Origin: Alphaproteobacteria bacterium
Lineage (GTDB): Bacteria; Pseudomonadota; Alphaproteobacteria; Acetobacterales; Acetobacteraceae
Direction: 5' to 3'
DNA: 61,015 bases
NCBI GenBank assembly: GCA_017307335.1
Contig: JAFKFJ010000183.1
Coordinates: forward strand, 1-61,015
Position numbers and translations under genes: made by a program. Below are positions 46,476 through 56,736 of this stretch, one piece after another (within the stretch, counting starts at the first letter, position 1; each line of letters starts with the position of its first letter). Under the pieces are notes generated by a model. It did not search any database. It had not been told where the DNA came from and saw only the letters and a list, made by a program, of their open reading frames with translations.

Positions 46476-48200
46476 TCAGATGTCGGCGTAGGTCCGGGTC
46501 TCGGCCGCGGCGCCGGGATGCGTCAGGGCGCCCAGATAGGCCGGCCCGACGGTCTGCATGTAGCGCCACAGCGCGCCGCTGCCGAACGCACCCGGCCGCG
46601 GCTTCCAGGCGGCGCGGCGCTCGGCCAGCTCGCTCTCCGACAGCGCCACGTCCAGCGTGCCGGCGACGGCGTCGAGGATGATGCGGTCGCCGTTGCGCAG
46701 CAGCGCGATCGGGCCGCCCACCGCCGCCTCGGGCCCGACATGGCCCACGCAGAAGCCGCGCGTGGCGCCGGAGAACCGGCCGTCGGTGATCAGCGCCACC
46801 TGCTCGCCCATGCCCTGGCCGTAGATCGCGCTGGTCGTGGACAGCATCTCGCGCATTCCCGGCCCGCCCTTCGGCCCCTCGTAGCGCACGACGATCACGT
46901 CGCCTGGCTTGTAGGCGCGCGCCTGCACCGCGGCGAACGCATCCTCCTCGCAGTCGAAGCAGAGTGCCGTGCCCTCGAAGCGCAGGTCCTTGATGCCGGT
47001 GACCTTCACCACCGAGCCCTCGGGTGCGAGGTTGCCGCGCAGTTCCACCAGCCCGCCGGTGGGTTTCAGCGCGCGGCTGACCGGATAGACCACGTCCTGG
47101 TCGGTCGGGAACACGACGCTCGCGTGGTTCTCGGCGATCGTCCGCCCGGTGACGGTCATGCAGTCGCCGTGCAGCAGCCCGGCGTCGAGCAGCGCCTTGA
47201 TGATGACCGGGATCCCGCCGATGCGGTGCACGTCGTAGGCCACGTATTTGCCGGCGGGCTTGAGGTCGGCGATGTACGGCGTGCGCTTCATGATCGCGGC
47301 CACGTCCTGCAGCGTGAAGCGGATGCCGGCCTCGTTCGCGATCGCCGGCAGGTGGAGCGCGGCGTTGGTCGAGCCGCCGGTCGCAACCACCAGCACCGCC
47401 GCGTTCTCCAGCGCCTCGCGCGGGGCGATGTCGCGCGGGCGGATGCGCCGCTCGATCAGGTCCATCACCGCGCGGCCCGACTCCACGGCGAAGTGGTCAC
47501 GCTCCTCGTACGGCGCCGGTGCGCCGGCCGAGCCGGGCAATGCAAGCCCGATACCCTCGGAGACCATCGCCATCGTGTTGGCCGTGAACTGCCCGCCGCA
47601 GGCGCCGGCCGAGGGGCAGGCGACGCATTCCAGCTCATGCAGCTCGGCGTCGGACATCTTCCCCGCCGCGTGCTGGCCCACCGCCTCGAACACATCCACC
47701 ACGGTCACGTCGCGGCCGTGGAACCTGCCGGGGAGGATCGAGCCGCCGTACATGAACACGCTCGGCACGTTCAGGCGCAGCATCGCCATCATCATGCCCG
47801 GCAGCGACTTGTCGCAGCCGGCGAGCGCCACGAGCGCGTCGTAGCAATGGCCGCGCACGGTCAGTTCCACCGAATCCGCGATCACCTCGCGCGACACGAG
47901 CGAGGACTTCATGCCCTCGTGCCCCATCGCGATGCCGTCGGTGACGGTGATGGTGGTGAACTCGCGCGGCGTGCCCCCAGCCTCCGACACGCCCTTCTTC
48001 GCCGATTGCGCCTGGCGCGAGAGCGCGATGTTGCAGGGTGCCGCCTCGTTCCACGAGGTCGCGATGCCGACCAGCGGCTGGTCGATCTCGTCCTCGGTCA
48101 GTCCCATCGCGTAGTAGTAGCTGCGATGCGGCGCACGGTCGGGGCCGACGGTCACGTGGCGTGACGGCAGCCGCGACTTGTCCCAGCGCTTCGCTGACAT
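46476..48200 (-). CDS. ilvD: Dihydroxy-acid dehydratase
   Basis: 574 aa; dehydrates dihydroxy acids in valine, leucine and isoleucine synthesis, and needs an Fe-S cluster. Cluster cysteines and neighbours: APCNIALSRQAQS, GCDKSLPGMMMAMLRLNVPS, CPSAGACGGQFTANTMAMVS. C-terminal motifs GPKGGPGMREML and TDGRFSGATRGFCVGHVGPE are also complete. Start at 48200 (MSAKRWDKSRLPSRHV), the family's N-terminus. The degenerate YXWGXW gene begins 10 nt after its stop. Confidence 0.96.
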   Translation of the reverse strand: MSAKRWDKSRLPSRHVTVGPDRAPHRSYYYAMGLTEDEIDQPLVGIATSWNEAAPCNIALSRQAQSAKKGVSEAGGTPREFTTITVTDGIAMGHEGMKSSLVSREVIADSVELTVRGHCYDALVALAGCDKSLPGMMMAMLRLNVPSVFMYGGSILPGRFHGRDVTVVDVFEAVGQHAAGKMSDAELHELECVACPSAGACGGQFTANTMAMVSEGIGLALPGSAGAPAPYEERDHFAVESGRAVMDLIERRIRPRDIAPREALENAAVLVVATGGSTNAALHLPAIANEAGIRFTLQDVAAIMKRTPYIADLKPAGKYVAYDVHRIGGIPVIIKALLDAGLLHGDCMTVTGRTIAENHASVVFPTDQDVVYPVSRALKPTGGLVELRGNLAPEGSVVKVTGIKDLRFEGTALCFDCEEDAFAAVQARAYKPGDVIVVRYEGPKGGPGMREMLSTTSAIYGQGMGEQVALITDGRFSGATRGFCVGHVGPEAAVGGPIALLRNGDRIILDAVAGTLDVALSESELAERRAAWKPRPGAFGSGALWRYMQTVGPAYLGALTHPGAAAETRTYADI

Positions 48201-48415
48201 GGCGTTGTTCCTCCGGCGTTCGGCGGGGGCGCAGACTAGGCGCGGCGCGCCTCGGGCAGCAAGGCACGCGCCCGGGCGCCGGAGCCGCGCGCGGCGGCAA
48301 GTCCGCAAGCCATGGCAACGCTGGCCAAACTTTCACGGAACCGTTATGTTCAAGTTCATAAATCGGCATTCAGGCGCGCAGGCCGACCGGCACGGCGTCG
48401 CGGAGGGGAGGCGGC

Positions 48416-51400
48416 GTGAGCGGCAAGACGTATGTCTGGGTTCCGCTGGGTTCCGGCGCGTGGAGCGACCCGAAGGACTGGGAACAGACCGATCCGCCGA
48501 TCCCCCCGCCCGGCCTTCCCACGCCGGCCGGCCCGCCGGGGGCGAGCGACATCGCATACATCGACACTGACGCCTCCGTCTCCGGCGACGGAAGCGCGAG
48601 TATTCTCAGCGTCGACCTTTCCACCGTCACCTTCACCGGCAACATCAGCGCCGACCGGGTTTTCGTCGTCGCCAGCACCACCGCCCCCGCCACACCGGCC
48701 GAGGTGATCGTTTCCGGCGGCCTGCTCAGCACCACGAACGAACTTTCCGTCGGCTTCGACGCGACGCTCGAAGTCACCGACGCCGGGACCGCCGACGGGC
48801 CGGCGAGCGCGGGCGCCTCCGCCCAGTTCGACAACTACGGCTTGGTGACACTGACCGACACCAGTCGCATCGATTCGAACACCTTATTCGACTTCGGCAC
48901 GCTCGCCATCACCAGCGGCCTCGTCGATGTCGGCACCATGGAGGTCGCCAGCTTCGACGATCCCGGCGGCGGTCCGGAATCCGGCAGCCTCGACATCGCG
49001 GGCGGCGGCAGCCTCACCGACACGCTCGGCATCATCGGCAACAGCCAGACCGACGACAGCGCCGTTACCCTCACCGGCGGCAACTGGGACAATCTGCAAC
49101 TGCTGATCGGCTCCGCCGCCGCGGCCACGGTGAGCGTCAGCAACGACTCCACCGTCACTGTCGGCGGCGGCTTCACCGTCGTGGCCCAGGTGCCGGAGGC
49201 GCTGGGCGTCGGGGAAGGCGTCTTCGGCACCGGCGGCCTGCAACCCGGCCACGGCACGCTCAGCGTGGACGGCGTCGGCAGCCGCGTCAGCGTCACGGGC
49301 GATGTCGCGATCGGGCATGGCGGCGCGGGCTTCGTCACCCTCGCCAACGGCGGGCTGCTCGATGCCAGCGGCTCGCTCGACGCGGCCAACGGCACCGGCA
49401 GCAGCGCCGCCATCACCGTCACCGGCGGCGGCGCCCTGTTCCAGATCGGCGCCGGCGCCACGGTCGGCGACTCCGGCGCCGCCACGCTCACCGTCGACAG
49501 CGGCGGTTCCTTCACGGTCGCGGACTCGCTCGACGTCGCCGCCTCGGCGGGCAGTTCCGGGAGCATCGTCATCGACGGCGGGCTGCTCACCGTCGCCGCC
49601 GACGCCAGGCTCGGCGACGGCGGCGACGGCAGCCTCACGCTCTCCGCCGGCGGCACGGTGCAGATCATCGGCACGCTCACCGAAGGTGTGCAGAGCGGCA
49701 GCAGCGGCACGCTGCTTGCCGACGATCCGGCGGATCAGTTCTCCATCGGCGGCGACTGGACGATCGGCGTCGCGGGCGCGCATTCCGACACGTTGCAGGG
49801 CGGGCTCTCGGCCGATGTCAGCGGCGCGCTCGCGCTCGGTGCGCAAAGCGGCGGCGCCGGCACGCTGACGCTCAGCGGGCTCTCCAGCACGCTCAGCGTC
49901 GAGGGTGCCACGCTCGCCGTGGGCGGCGGCGGCACCGGCTCGCTGCACCTCGCCGACGGTGCGTCGCTCTCGGCCTTTTCCGCGTCCCTCACCGCCGGCG
50001 CGAGTGCGGGGGCCACCGGCGTGATCGCGCTCGACGGCGCGAACAGCACACTGACCATCGGTCACGATCTCACGCTCGGCGATGCGGGCGCCGGCACGAT
50101 CGACGTCGCCGCCCGCAACACCCTTGTCCTCGGCGACGGCGCGTTCGTGCTCGGCGCCGCGGCGACCGGCGCGGGCGTGCTCAGCATCGCGGGCGACGGC
50201 AACAGCCTGACCGTTGCCGCCGACGCGACGATCGGCGCGGCAGGCAGCGGCTCGGTGGACCTGCAGGCCGGCACCACGCTCGACGCCAGCTCGGGCAACA
50301 TCGTGCTCGGCGCGCAGGCGCATGCCGCCGGCACCATCACGCTCGGCGGCAGCGCCGCCGAAGCGACGACCATGGCGCTGACGGTCGGCGGCGGCGGCGC
50401 GGGCATGCTCGGCATCGGCGCCGATGCGACGGTGGATGCGAGCGGCGATGTGCGCGTCGGCGCCAGCCTCGGCGGCGGCGGCACGCTCACCGTCGCGAGC
50501 GGCGCCGAGCTTTCGGTCGGCGGCAATCTCACGGTGGGTGACGGCGGGCAGGGCTCGCTCGACGTCAACGGCGGCTCGCTCGACATGGCCGGCGCGGGCG
50601 ACCTCGTGATCGGCAACGTCGCCAGCGCCAATGCCGACGTGACGATCGCGCACAGCACGATCGACTTCGGCAACATCGTGAAGGTCGGCAATGCCGGCAC
50701 GGCGACGCTGTCGGTCAGCACCGGCGGCTCCATCGACGCAGTCACGATCGCGATCGGCAGCGGATTCAACGGCAACGGCGCCTTCGTGCTCGACGGCACC
50801 GGGGCGGCGGCGAGCAGCAACATGCTCACCGTCGGTGGCGACGGCGTGGCCTCGCTGGAAGTCACCGACAAGGCGGTGCTGAGCACGAGCGGCAACGCTT
50901 CCATCGCAACCGCATCGACGCCGGTCCAGCAGGCGGTCTCGGTCGGCTCGAAGGGCATCTGGTCGGTCGCCGGCGTGCTCGACATCGGCAAGTCGGGTGC
51001 CGCGCAGGTGGTCGTGGACAGCGGCGCGAACGTGGCCGCGCCGACGATGATCATCGGCGATGCCGCCGGCGCGGAGGCATCGCTCGCGGTCTCCGGGGCG
51101 AGCGGCAGCACCACCTCCGAAGTCGGGTTCGGCACGCTGCTCGTCGTCGGCAAGTCCGGAAGCGGCACCCTGACCATCGCACAAGGTGCCAGCGCGGACG
51201 CGGGTGCCGCACACACCGGCACGGTGGAGATTGCGCTGAGCGCGAGTGCGAGCGGCGGCATCACGCTGAGCGATTCCGGCTCGGTGCTGACAACGGCGCT
51301 GCTGACCGTGGGCGGCGGCAAGACCGCCGCGGGCGGCACCGGCACGCTCGCGATCGGCGCCGGCGCCGTGGTCGCGGCGGACACGGTGACGGTGTGGGGC

Positions 51401-52849
51401 AGCGGCGTGGTGGCGCTCAGCGGCGGCACGCTCGACCCCGATCCGGTCAGCAACGCCGGCAGCATCGGCGGCTTCGGCACCGTCGAGGGCGCGGTGGCCA
51501 ACACCGGCACCATCACCGCGCACGACGGCACGTTGCTGCTGACCGGCGCGGTGGACGGCGCCGGCCGCCTCGGCGTCCAGGCCGGTGCCACGCTGGAGTT
51601 GCAGCAGGCCGTTGCGGCAACGCAGACCATCGCCTTCGCCGGCGGTGCGCTGGTGCTCGACGACCTCGCCGCCGCGCAGGGTACGCTGGAAGACTTCGCC
51701 ACCGGCGACCGGATCGTGCTCAAGGACGTCGTGGCCGACGGGGGCAGCTTCGCCGGCGGCGTGCTGACGCTGACCGAGGGCGGCAGCACGGTCGGCACGC
51801 TGGCACTCGCCGGCAGCTACGGCGCCGACGGTTTCCGCGTCCAGAACAGCGTGGGCACGACGGAGGTGACCGTCCCCTGCTTCGCCGCCGGCACCCGCAT
51901 CGCGACCGCGACCGGCGAGGTGCCGGTGGAGCGGCTTCGCGCGGGCGACGTGGTGCGGCTCGCGGACGGTGGCCGCGCCGTGGTGCGATGGGTGGGACAC
52001 CGCCGGGTCGCGTGCCGGCGCCACCCGCGCCCGCAGGATGTCATGCCGGTGCGCGTGCGGGCGCACGCCTTCGGGTTCGGCCATCCGACGGCCGATGTGC
52101 GGCTGTCGCCGGACCACGCGGTGTTCGCCGACGGCGTGCTGATCCCGATCCGCTACCTGCTGAACGGCGCGACCATCGTGCAGGAGTTCGTCGCCGCGAT
52201 CACCTACTGGCATGTCGAACTGGCGCGCCACGCGGTCCTGCTCGCGCAGGGCCTCGCCGCCGAAAGCTATCTCGACACCGGCAACCGCGCCGCATTCGCG
52301 AACGGCGGCGCGGCTGCGATGGCGCACCCGGACTTCGCGCGCGGCCGCTGGCGCCACCTCGGCTGCGCGCCGCTGGTGATGGCGGGCGCGGAGCGTCAAG
52401 CGGTGCGCCGCGCCGTGCTGGAGCAGGCGATCGCGCTCGGCCACCGGCTGACGGGCGATGCGGCCATCACGCTACGCGCGGCCGGCCGCGACATTGCACC
52501 GCTGCGCCACGGCCCGTCGCTTCGCTTCGCGCTGCCACGCGGCTCGCGGCGCGTCCACCTCACGTCGCGGTCATGGGTCCCGGCCGAGACGGATCCCGCC
52601 AGCGACGATCGCCGCCGCCTGGGCGTCGCGGTAACGTGGCTCGCCTTCGACGGCGCGCGCGTGCCGCTCGATGATCCGCGGCTCGGCGCCGGCTGGCACG
52701 CCGCGGAACCGGACTGGCGCTGGAGCGATGGCGACGCCGCCATCGCAACGCAGGGCGCGCGCACGCTCAGCGTCGGGCTGGCGATGACCGGGCGCTATTG
52801 GCTACGGGCAGGACGGGACGGCGAGCGCGTGTCAGCCAGCGTCGCATGA
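48416..52849 (+). CDS. Large repeat protein with C-terminal Hint (hedgehog/intein-like) domain
   Basis: 1,477 aa from GTG 48416 (Shine-Dalgarno GAGGGGAGG). No obvious signal peptide. Residues about 60-1150 are Gly/Ala/Ser/Thr-rich beta-helix-like repeats of about 50-60 residues (units such as LTVGGGGTGSLHLADGASL and LSVGGNLTVGDGGQGSLDVN), close to the T5SS/PEP-CTERM-associated repeat. A Hint_2 domain starts at Cys1155 (PCFAAGTRIATATGEVPVER) and includes the His of LSPDHAVFADG near residue 1234. The final ~150 residues (RRRLGVAVTWLAFDG, RLGAGWHAAEPDWRW) recur in Acetobacteraceae Hint proteins. No outer-membrane barrel is present, so it is not a classical autotransporter. Probably secreted; function unknown. 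Its 3' end overlaps the kinase gene by 18 bp. Confidence 0.88.
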   Translation: MSGKTYVWVPLGSGAWSDPKDWEQTDPPIPPPGLPTPAGPPGASDIAYIDTDASVSGDGSASILSVDLSTVTFTGNISADRVFVVASTTAPATPAEVIVSGGLLSTTNELSVGFDATLEVTDAGTADGPASAGASAQFDNYGLVTLTDTSRIDSNTLFDFGTLAITSGLVDVGTMEVASFDDPGGGPESGSLDIAGGGSLTDTLGIIGNSQTDDSAVTLTGGNWDNLQLLIGSAAAATVSVSNDSTVTVGGGFTVVAQVPEALGVGEGVFGTGGLQPGHGTLSVDGVGSRVSVTGDVAIGHGGAGFVTLANGGLLDASGSLDAANGTGSSAAITVTGGGALFQIGAGATVGDSGAATLTVDSGGSFTVADSLDVAASAGSSGSIVIDGGLLTVAADARLGDGGDGSLTLSAGGTVQIIGTLTEGVQSGSSGTLLADDPADQFSIGGDWTIGVAGAHSDTLQGGLSADVSGALALGAQSGGAGTLTLSGLSSTLSVEGATLAVGGGGTGSLHLADGASLSAFSASLTAGASAGATGVIALDGANSTLTIGHDLTLGDAGAGTIDVAARNTLVLGDGAFVLGAAATGAGVLSIAGDGNSLTVAADATIGAAGSGSVDLQAGTTLDASSGNIVLGAQAHAAGTITLGGSAAEATTMALTVGGGGAGMLGIGADATVDASGDVRVGASLGGGGTLTVASGAELSVGGNLTVGDGGQGSLDVNGGSLDMAGAGDLVIGNVASANADVTIAHSTIDFGNIVKVGNAGTATLSVSTGGSIDAVTIAIGSGFNGNGAFVLDGTGAAASSNMLTVGGDGVASLEVTDKAVLSTSGNASIATASTPVQQAVSVGSKGIWSVAGVLDIGKSGAAQVVVDSGANVAAPTMIIGDAAGAEASLAVSGASGSTTSEVGFGTLLVVGKSGSGTLTIAQGASADAGAAHTGTVEIALSASASGGITLSDSGSVLTTALLTVGGGKTAAGGTGTLAIGAGAVVAADTVTVWGSGVVALSGGTLDPDPVSNAGSIGGFGTVEGAVANTGTITAHDGTLLLTGAVDGAGRLGVQAGATLELQQAVAATQTIAFAGGALVLDDLAAAQGTLEDFATGDRIVLKDVVADGGSFAGGVLTLTEGGSTVGTLALAGSYGADGFRVQNSVGTTEVTVPCFAAGTRIATATGEVPVERLRAGDVVRLADGGRAVVRWVGHRRVACRRHPRPQDVMPVRVRAHAFGFGHPTADVRLSPDHAVFADGVLIPIRYLLNGATIVQEFVAAITYWHVELARHAVLLAQGLAAESYLDTGNRAAFANGGAAAMAHPDFARGRWRHLGCAPLVMAGAERQAVRRAVLEQAIALGHRLTGDAAITLRAAGRDIAPLRHGPSLRFALPRGSRRVHLTSRSWVPAETDPASDDRRRLGVAVTWLAFDGARVPLDDPRLGAGWHAAEPDWRWSDGDAAIATQGARTLSVGLAMTGRYWLRAGRDGERVSASVA

Positions 52850-54625
52850 CTCCTGGGCCCGCATCGCGAGCGCGATGGCGCGGGGCAGATAGATCGTCAC
52901 CACCGTGCCGTCGCCGGGGCGGCTCGTGATCGTCGTCGCGCCGCGGGACTGCTTGACGAAGCCGAAGACCGCGCTGAGTCCCAGGCCGGTGCCCTTGCCG
53001 GGCTGCTTGGTGGTGAAGAACGGCTCGAAAGCGCGGGCGAGCACGTCGGGCGGCATGCCGATACCGGTATCGGCGACCGCGAGCGCCACGAACTCGCCCA
53101 CCAGCCCTTCGTGCTCGCCGTGCAACGTGACGTTGCGTCCCTCGATGCGCAGCACCCCGCCCTGCGGCATCGCGTCGCGCGCGTTCACCACCAGGTTGAG
53201 AATCGCCATCTCGGTCTGGCCCATGTCCGTCTTGACCGGATGCAGATCGGGCGCGAGCTGGACCTGCAGCGTGATCGTCGGCCCCACGGCCTGGCGCAGC
53301 AGGACCTCCATGTCGGCAAAGACGCTGCGCAGGTCGAACGGCCGCACGACCAGGGGCTGCTTGCGCGCGAAGCTGAGCAGCGAGGCGACCAGATCCTTGC
53401 CCCGCAGCCCCGCCGCCAGGGCGCTCTCAAGCCGCGCCCGAGTACGGGTGTCGTCGGGTTGGCCGCAGACCAACTCGAGGTTCGAGAGCATGATCGCGAG
53501 CAGGTTGTTGAAGTCGTGCGCGACGTTGCCGGTGAGTTGGCCCAGCGACTCCATCTTCTGCGCCTGCCGCAGTTCGTTCTCGACCGTGGCGCGACGCTGT
53601 GCTTCGGCGCCGAGGCGCACGAGTGCCGCCGCCTCGCTCTGCGCACGGCGCAGCGCCAGCAACGTGGTGAAGAACAGCGCAATGCTCGCGGCGCCGATCA
53701 GGCCAAGATAGGCGCCGAGGCGGGCGAACCACGGCATCAGCGCCGCCTCACGCGTCATCGCGAACACGACCGCCACCGGATAGCGGTCGCTCTTGCGGAA
53801 TCCGTAGAGCCGCCTCACGCCGTCATCCGCGGAGGTGAGCCACAGGCGGCCTTCGCGACGCGCCGCAATTGCCTCCAGCAACGGCCGCGCATCCGGCAGG
53901 GCGGCGGTGTCGGTCGGCATCGGCTCGCGTGCCAGGATCTCGCCGTCCAGGCGAATCAGGGCCGTGATATGCGCCCCTGGCGGGACCGCGCGGCGGAAGA
54001 AGTTGCTGAAGAAGTCCGCGGCCACCGCGATCGCGATCACGCCGTCGAACTGCCCGTCGGTGCCGAGGCGCGCCCGGCTGAATGCGAAGGACTCCCGGCC
54101 GCTCGCGCGGTCGCGCTCGGCGCGGCCGACATAGGTGCCGCCGAAACCGCCGCTGGCGGCGCGGAAGAAATCGCGGGCGGAGACGTCGGTTCCGGCCACC
54201 CATTCGGAAGCGCCCGCGCGCACCCGCCCGTTCGCGTCGACCAGCCAGATCGCCGCGATTGGCCGGCGATCGTGCTCGGCGCGCATCAAGGCGGCGGCGA
54301 TGTCGGGCGCGTGGGCGATCTGGTTCCAATCACGCCCGGAGATCAGCGTATCAATCTTGTCGAGCACCAGATCCTGGGTCTCGAGCACCCGCTCCGCATG
54401 CTCATAGAGCACGTCGACGACGCGATGCACGGTCGTCTCCGCCTCGTCCGCGACCTTGCGGTAATTGATCCACGCCAACGTTCCGATGACGAGGAACGGC
54501 AGCACGAGGCAGGCCACGAGCAGCAGCCGGAGCACGCCGGCCAGCCGCTCCACCCCGCGCGCGGTGGCACGCGCTTCGTCTGCGACCGCGGTCGCGATCG
54601 CCAAATCAGGAACCAAAACAGACAT
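52832..54625 (-). CDS. Membrane sensor histidine kinase (dCache-like sensor, orphan)
   Basis: 597 aa. Two membrane helices (about 33-52 and 300-325) flank a periplasmic domain of dCache type (SARDFFRAASGGFGGTYVGR, ESFAFSRARLG). The cytoplasmic part has the phosphoacceptor helix LTGNVAHDFNNLLAIMLSNL, the N box LNLVVNARDAMPQGG and the G boxes VADTGIGMPPDVL, TTKQPGKGTGLGLSAVFG. The HDFNN pattern is that of the hybrid-type kinases, but here no receiver domain follows and no response regulator is adjacent, so the partner is unknown. Confidence 0.92.
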   Translation of the reverse strand: MSVLVPDLAIATAVADEARATARGVERLAGVLRLLLVACLVLPFLVIGTLAWINYRKVADEAETTVHRVVDVLYEHAERVLETQDLVLDKIDTLISGRDWNQIAHAPDIAAALMRAEHDRRPIAAIWLVDANGRVRAGASEWVAGTDVSARDFFRAASGGFGGTYVGRAERDRASGRESFAFSRARLGTDGQFDGVIAIAVAADFFSNFFRRAVPPGAHITALIRLDGEILAREPMPTDTAALPDARPLLEAIAARREGRLWLTSADDGVRRLYGFRKSDRYPVAVVFAMTREAALMPWFARLGAYLGLIGAASIALFFTTLLALRRAQSEAAALVRLGAEAQRRATVENELRQAQKMESLGQLTGNVAHDFNNLLAIMLSNLELVCGQPDDTRTRARLESALAAGLRGKDLVASLLSFARKQPLVVRPFDLRSVFADMEVLLRQAVGPTITLQVQLAPDLHPVKTDMGQTEMAILNLVVNARDAMPQGGVLRIEGRNVTLHGEHEGLVGEFVALAVADTGIGMPPDVLARAFEPFFTTKQPGKGTGLGLSAVFGFVKQSRGATTITSRPGDGTVVTIYLPRAIALAMRAQESCDAG

Positions 54626-54765
54626 CCGATCGTCGCCGCCTGACTATTGACGGCCGGCACCCGAAAGTCACTCTCTTTGCCAACAAGGCGCCAAAGAAAA
54701 TCGATTCACATCGCGCCGGCATTTTGATCGGCGTGCGCTTCGAAACACGCCGCGGGGCACGCGGT

Positions 54766-55212
54766 TCATGCCTTGCGTTCCCAACCACTTGCGGTCTGCT
54801 GCCAGTAGGTCAATGCGTGGCCTCCGGCCTTGGCCGTGCGCCAGCGTTCCCGCGCCGCAGCCACGGCCGCCGGGTCGCGGCCGTCGAAAAGGTCGAAGAC
54901 GCGCGCAAACTCCCCGAGGCGCGAGCTCGTTGCGCCGTCGAGCAGAAACAGGAAACGCGCCCCGTTGGGCGCGGCATCATCGGTGGCGAGCCAGATCGGC
55001 TGCATCTCGGCCTGCCCGATGGCCCGCGTGCCGTGCGGCAGCCAGTCCGGCGAGGGGCACAGCCAGAGCGCGGCGTCGAGCGCGGCGACGCGCTCATCGC
55101 TGCCGCACACCACCACCGCACGCTCGCCTGCCGAGAGCGTGCGGCCCAGGAGTTGCGGCAGCGCCTGGTCGGGGCCGGTGCGCAACAGGTGGTAGAAACC
55201 GATCTCCGCCAA
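54766..55212 (-). CDS. holC: DNA polymerase III subunit chi
   Basis: 148 aa, typical length. MAEIGFYHLLRTGPDQALPQ at the N-terminus, WLPHGTRAIGQAEMQPIWLA in the middle and RFLFLLDGATSSRLGEFARV are the chi signatures. Links SSB to the clamp-loader through psi. Follows pepA with a 39-nt gap, an arrangement conserved in many proteobacteria. Confidence 0.93.
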   Translation of the reverse strand: MAEIGFYHLLRTGPDQALPQLLGRTLSAGERAVVVCGSDERVAALDAALWLCPSPDWLPHGTRAIGQAEMQPIWLATDDAAPNGARFLFLLDGATSSRLGEFARVFDLFDGRDPAAVAAARERWRTAKAGGHALTYWQQTASGWERKA

Positions 55213-55251
55213 ATTTTCCTATATCATATGCGCTATGTCAGATCGCCGACC

Positions 55252-56736
55252 TCATGCCTCGCAGGTGTCGGCCACCAGCCGGTCCAGCAGCCGCACGCCG
55301 TAGGCGGTCGCGCCCTTCGGCACCATTGGCGCGTCCTTGCCGGACCACGCCATGCCGGCGATGTCGAGATGCGCCCACGGCTTGCCGTTGACGAACCGCT
55401 GCAGGAACTGCGCCGCCGTCACCGCGCCCGCGGGGCGGCCGCCGATGTTCTTCATGTCGGCGATGTCGCTCTTGATCAGCTTGTCGTACGCATCGGCCAG
55501 CGGCAGGCGCCACACCCGCTCCCCGCTCGCCTCGCCCGCCGCGTGCAGCGCCGTCGCCAGCACGTCGTCGTTGGCGAACATGCCGCCGATCTCGTGCCCC
55601 AGGCTGATCACCATCGCCCCGGTCAGCGTCGCCAGATCGACGATCCAGCGCGGCGCGAAGGTCTGCTGGCAGTACCAGAGCACGTCGGCGAGCACGAGCC
55701 GGCCCTCGGCGTCGGTGTTGATCACCTCCACCGTCTGCCCCGAGTAGGTCTTCACCACGTCGCCCGGCCGCTGCGCGGAGCCGGAGGGCATGTTCTCCAC
55801 CAGCCCGACCAGCCCCACCGCGTCCACCTTCGCCTCCCGCCCGGCCAGCGCCGCCATGAGCCCGATCACGGTGCCCGCGCCGGCCATGTCCCACTTCATG
55901 TCCTCCATGCCGGCGGCCGGCTTGATGGAGATGCCGCCGGTGTCGAACGTCACCCCCTTGCCCACGAACGCCACCGGCCGGTCGTGCTGCCCCTTCCGAT
56001 GCCGCCCCGCGCCGTTCCAGTGCATCACCACCATGCGCGGCTCGTTCACGCTGCCGCGCGACACGCCGAGCAATGCGCCGAAACCAAGCTCCTCCATCTG
56101 CCGCGGGCCGAATACGTCCACGGTCAGGCCCCGCTCGCGCAGCGCCTCGCAGCGATGGGCGAGTTCCGCGGGGGTGAGCACGTTGGGCGGCTCGCTCACC
56201 AGGTCGCGGGTCAGGAACACGCCCTGCGCCACCGCCTTCAGCCGCGCCCAGGCAGCCTCGGCCGCGCCGGTGTCGTCCACGAGCAGGGCGAGATGGGCGA
56301 GGCGCGGCTTCTCCTCCGCCTTCTCGGTGGTGCGGTAGCGGTCGAAGCGGTAGCTGCGCAGCACCGCCCCCATCACCAGATGCGCGGCCAGCGCCGGCGC
56401 CAGCCCGTTGCCGGCGACGGTCACCCGCTCCTCGCGCGCGAGCTGGGCGATGGCCTGCCCGCCCGCCTCCTCGATGCCGAGCTGCGTCAGATCGGCCTCA
56501 CGCCCGAGCCCGATCGCGACCACGCGCGAGATTCCCGCGCCGGGGGCGAGCACCAGCGCGCTCTGGCCCTTCTTGCCCGCGAACTCCGCCACCGCGAGCG
56601 CGCGGCTGATGGCGCCGCCGGTCGCCGCATCGAGCCCCTGCCACCCCACCGCCTCGCCCGCCTTGCCTTCCGCGACCGGCAGCACGAGGGCGCCAGCGGT
56701 CGGCAGGGCGGGACGGGTGATGTTGACATCGAGCAT
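55252..56736 (-). CDS. pepA: Leucyl aminopeptidase (family M17)
   Basis: 494 aa, two-metal exopeptidase. Metal and catalytic residues lie in VAFVGKGVTFDTGGISIKPA, MKWDMAGAGTVIGLMAAL and the signature VINTDAEGRLVLADVLWY. The N-terminal domain is the variable Macro-like half. Probably hexameric in the cytosol; removes N-terminal residues, preferring Leu, and in E. coli also acts as a DNA-binding regulator. Upstream of holC. Confidence 0.95.
   Translation of the reverse strand: MLDVNITRPALPTAGALVLPVAEGKAGEAVGWQGLDAATGGAISRALAVAEFAGKKGQSALVLAPGAGISRVVAIGLGREADLTQLGIEEAGGQAIAQLAREERVTVAGNGLAPALAAHLVMGAVLRSYRFDRYRTTEKAEEKPRLAHLALLVDDTGAAEAAWARLKAVAQGVFLTRDLVSEPPNVLTPAELAHRCEALRERGLTVDVFGPRQMEELGFGALLGVSRGSVNEPRMVVMHWNGAGRHRKGQHDRPVAFVGKGVTFDTGGISIKPAAGMEDMKWDMAGAGTVIGLMAALAGREAKVDAVGLVGLVENMPSGSAQRPGDVVKTYSGQTVEVINTDAEGRLVLADVLWYCQQTFAPRWIVDLATLTGAMVISLGHEIGGMFANDDVLATALHAAGEASGERVWRLPLADAYDKLIKSDIADMKNIGGRPAGAVTAAQFLQRFVNGKPWAHLDIAGMAWSGKDAPMVPKGATAYGVRLLDRLVADTCEA

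Noticed and set aside
46239..48164. 641-codon open frame antisense to ilvD
   Set aside because: ilvD has all cluster cysteines and signatures on the minus strand; the antisense product is compositionally abnormal.
48201..48415. AT-rich pocket near 48325-48365 as a promoter for the Hint protein
   Set aside because: A TTCACG...TCATAAAT combination can be drawn, but neither box is convincing enough to annotate.
48884..52444. Open frame of 1,186 codons antisense to the Hint-domain repeat gene
   Set aside because: The sense frame has recognisable repeats and a Hint domain; the antisense product is Arg/Ala/His-rich with no family pattern, as expected from GC-rich repetitive codons read backwards.
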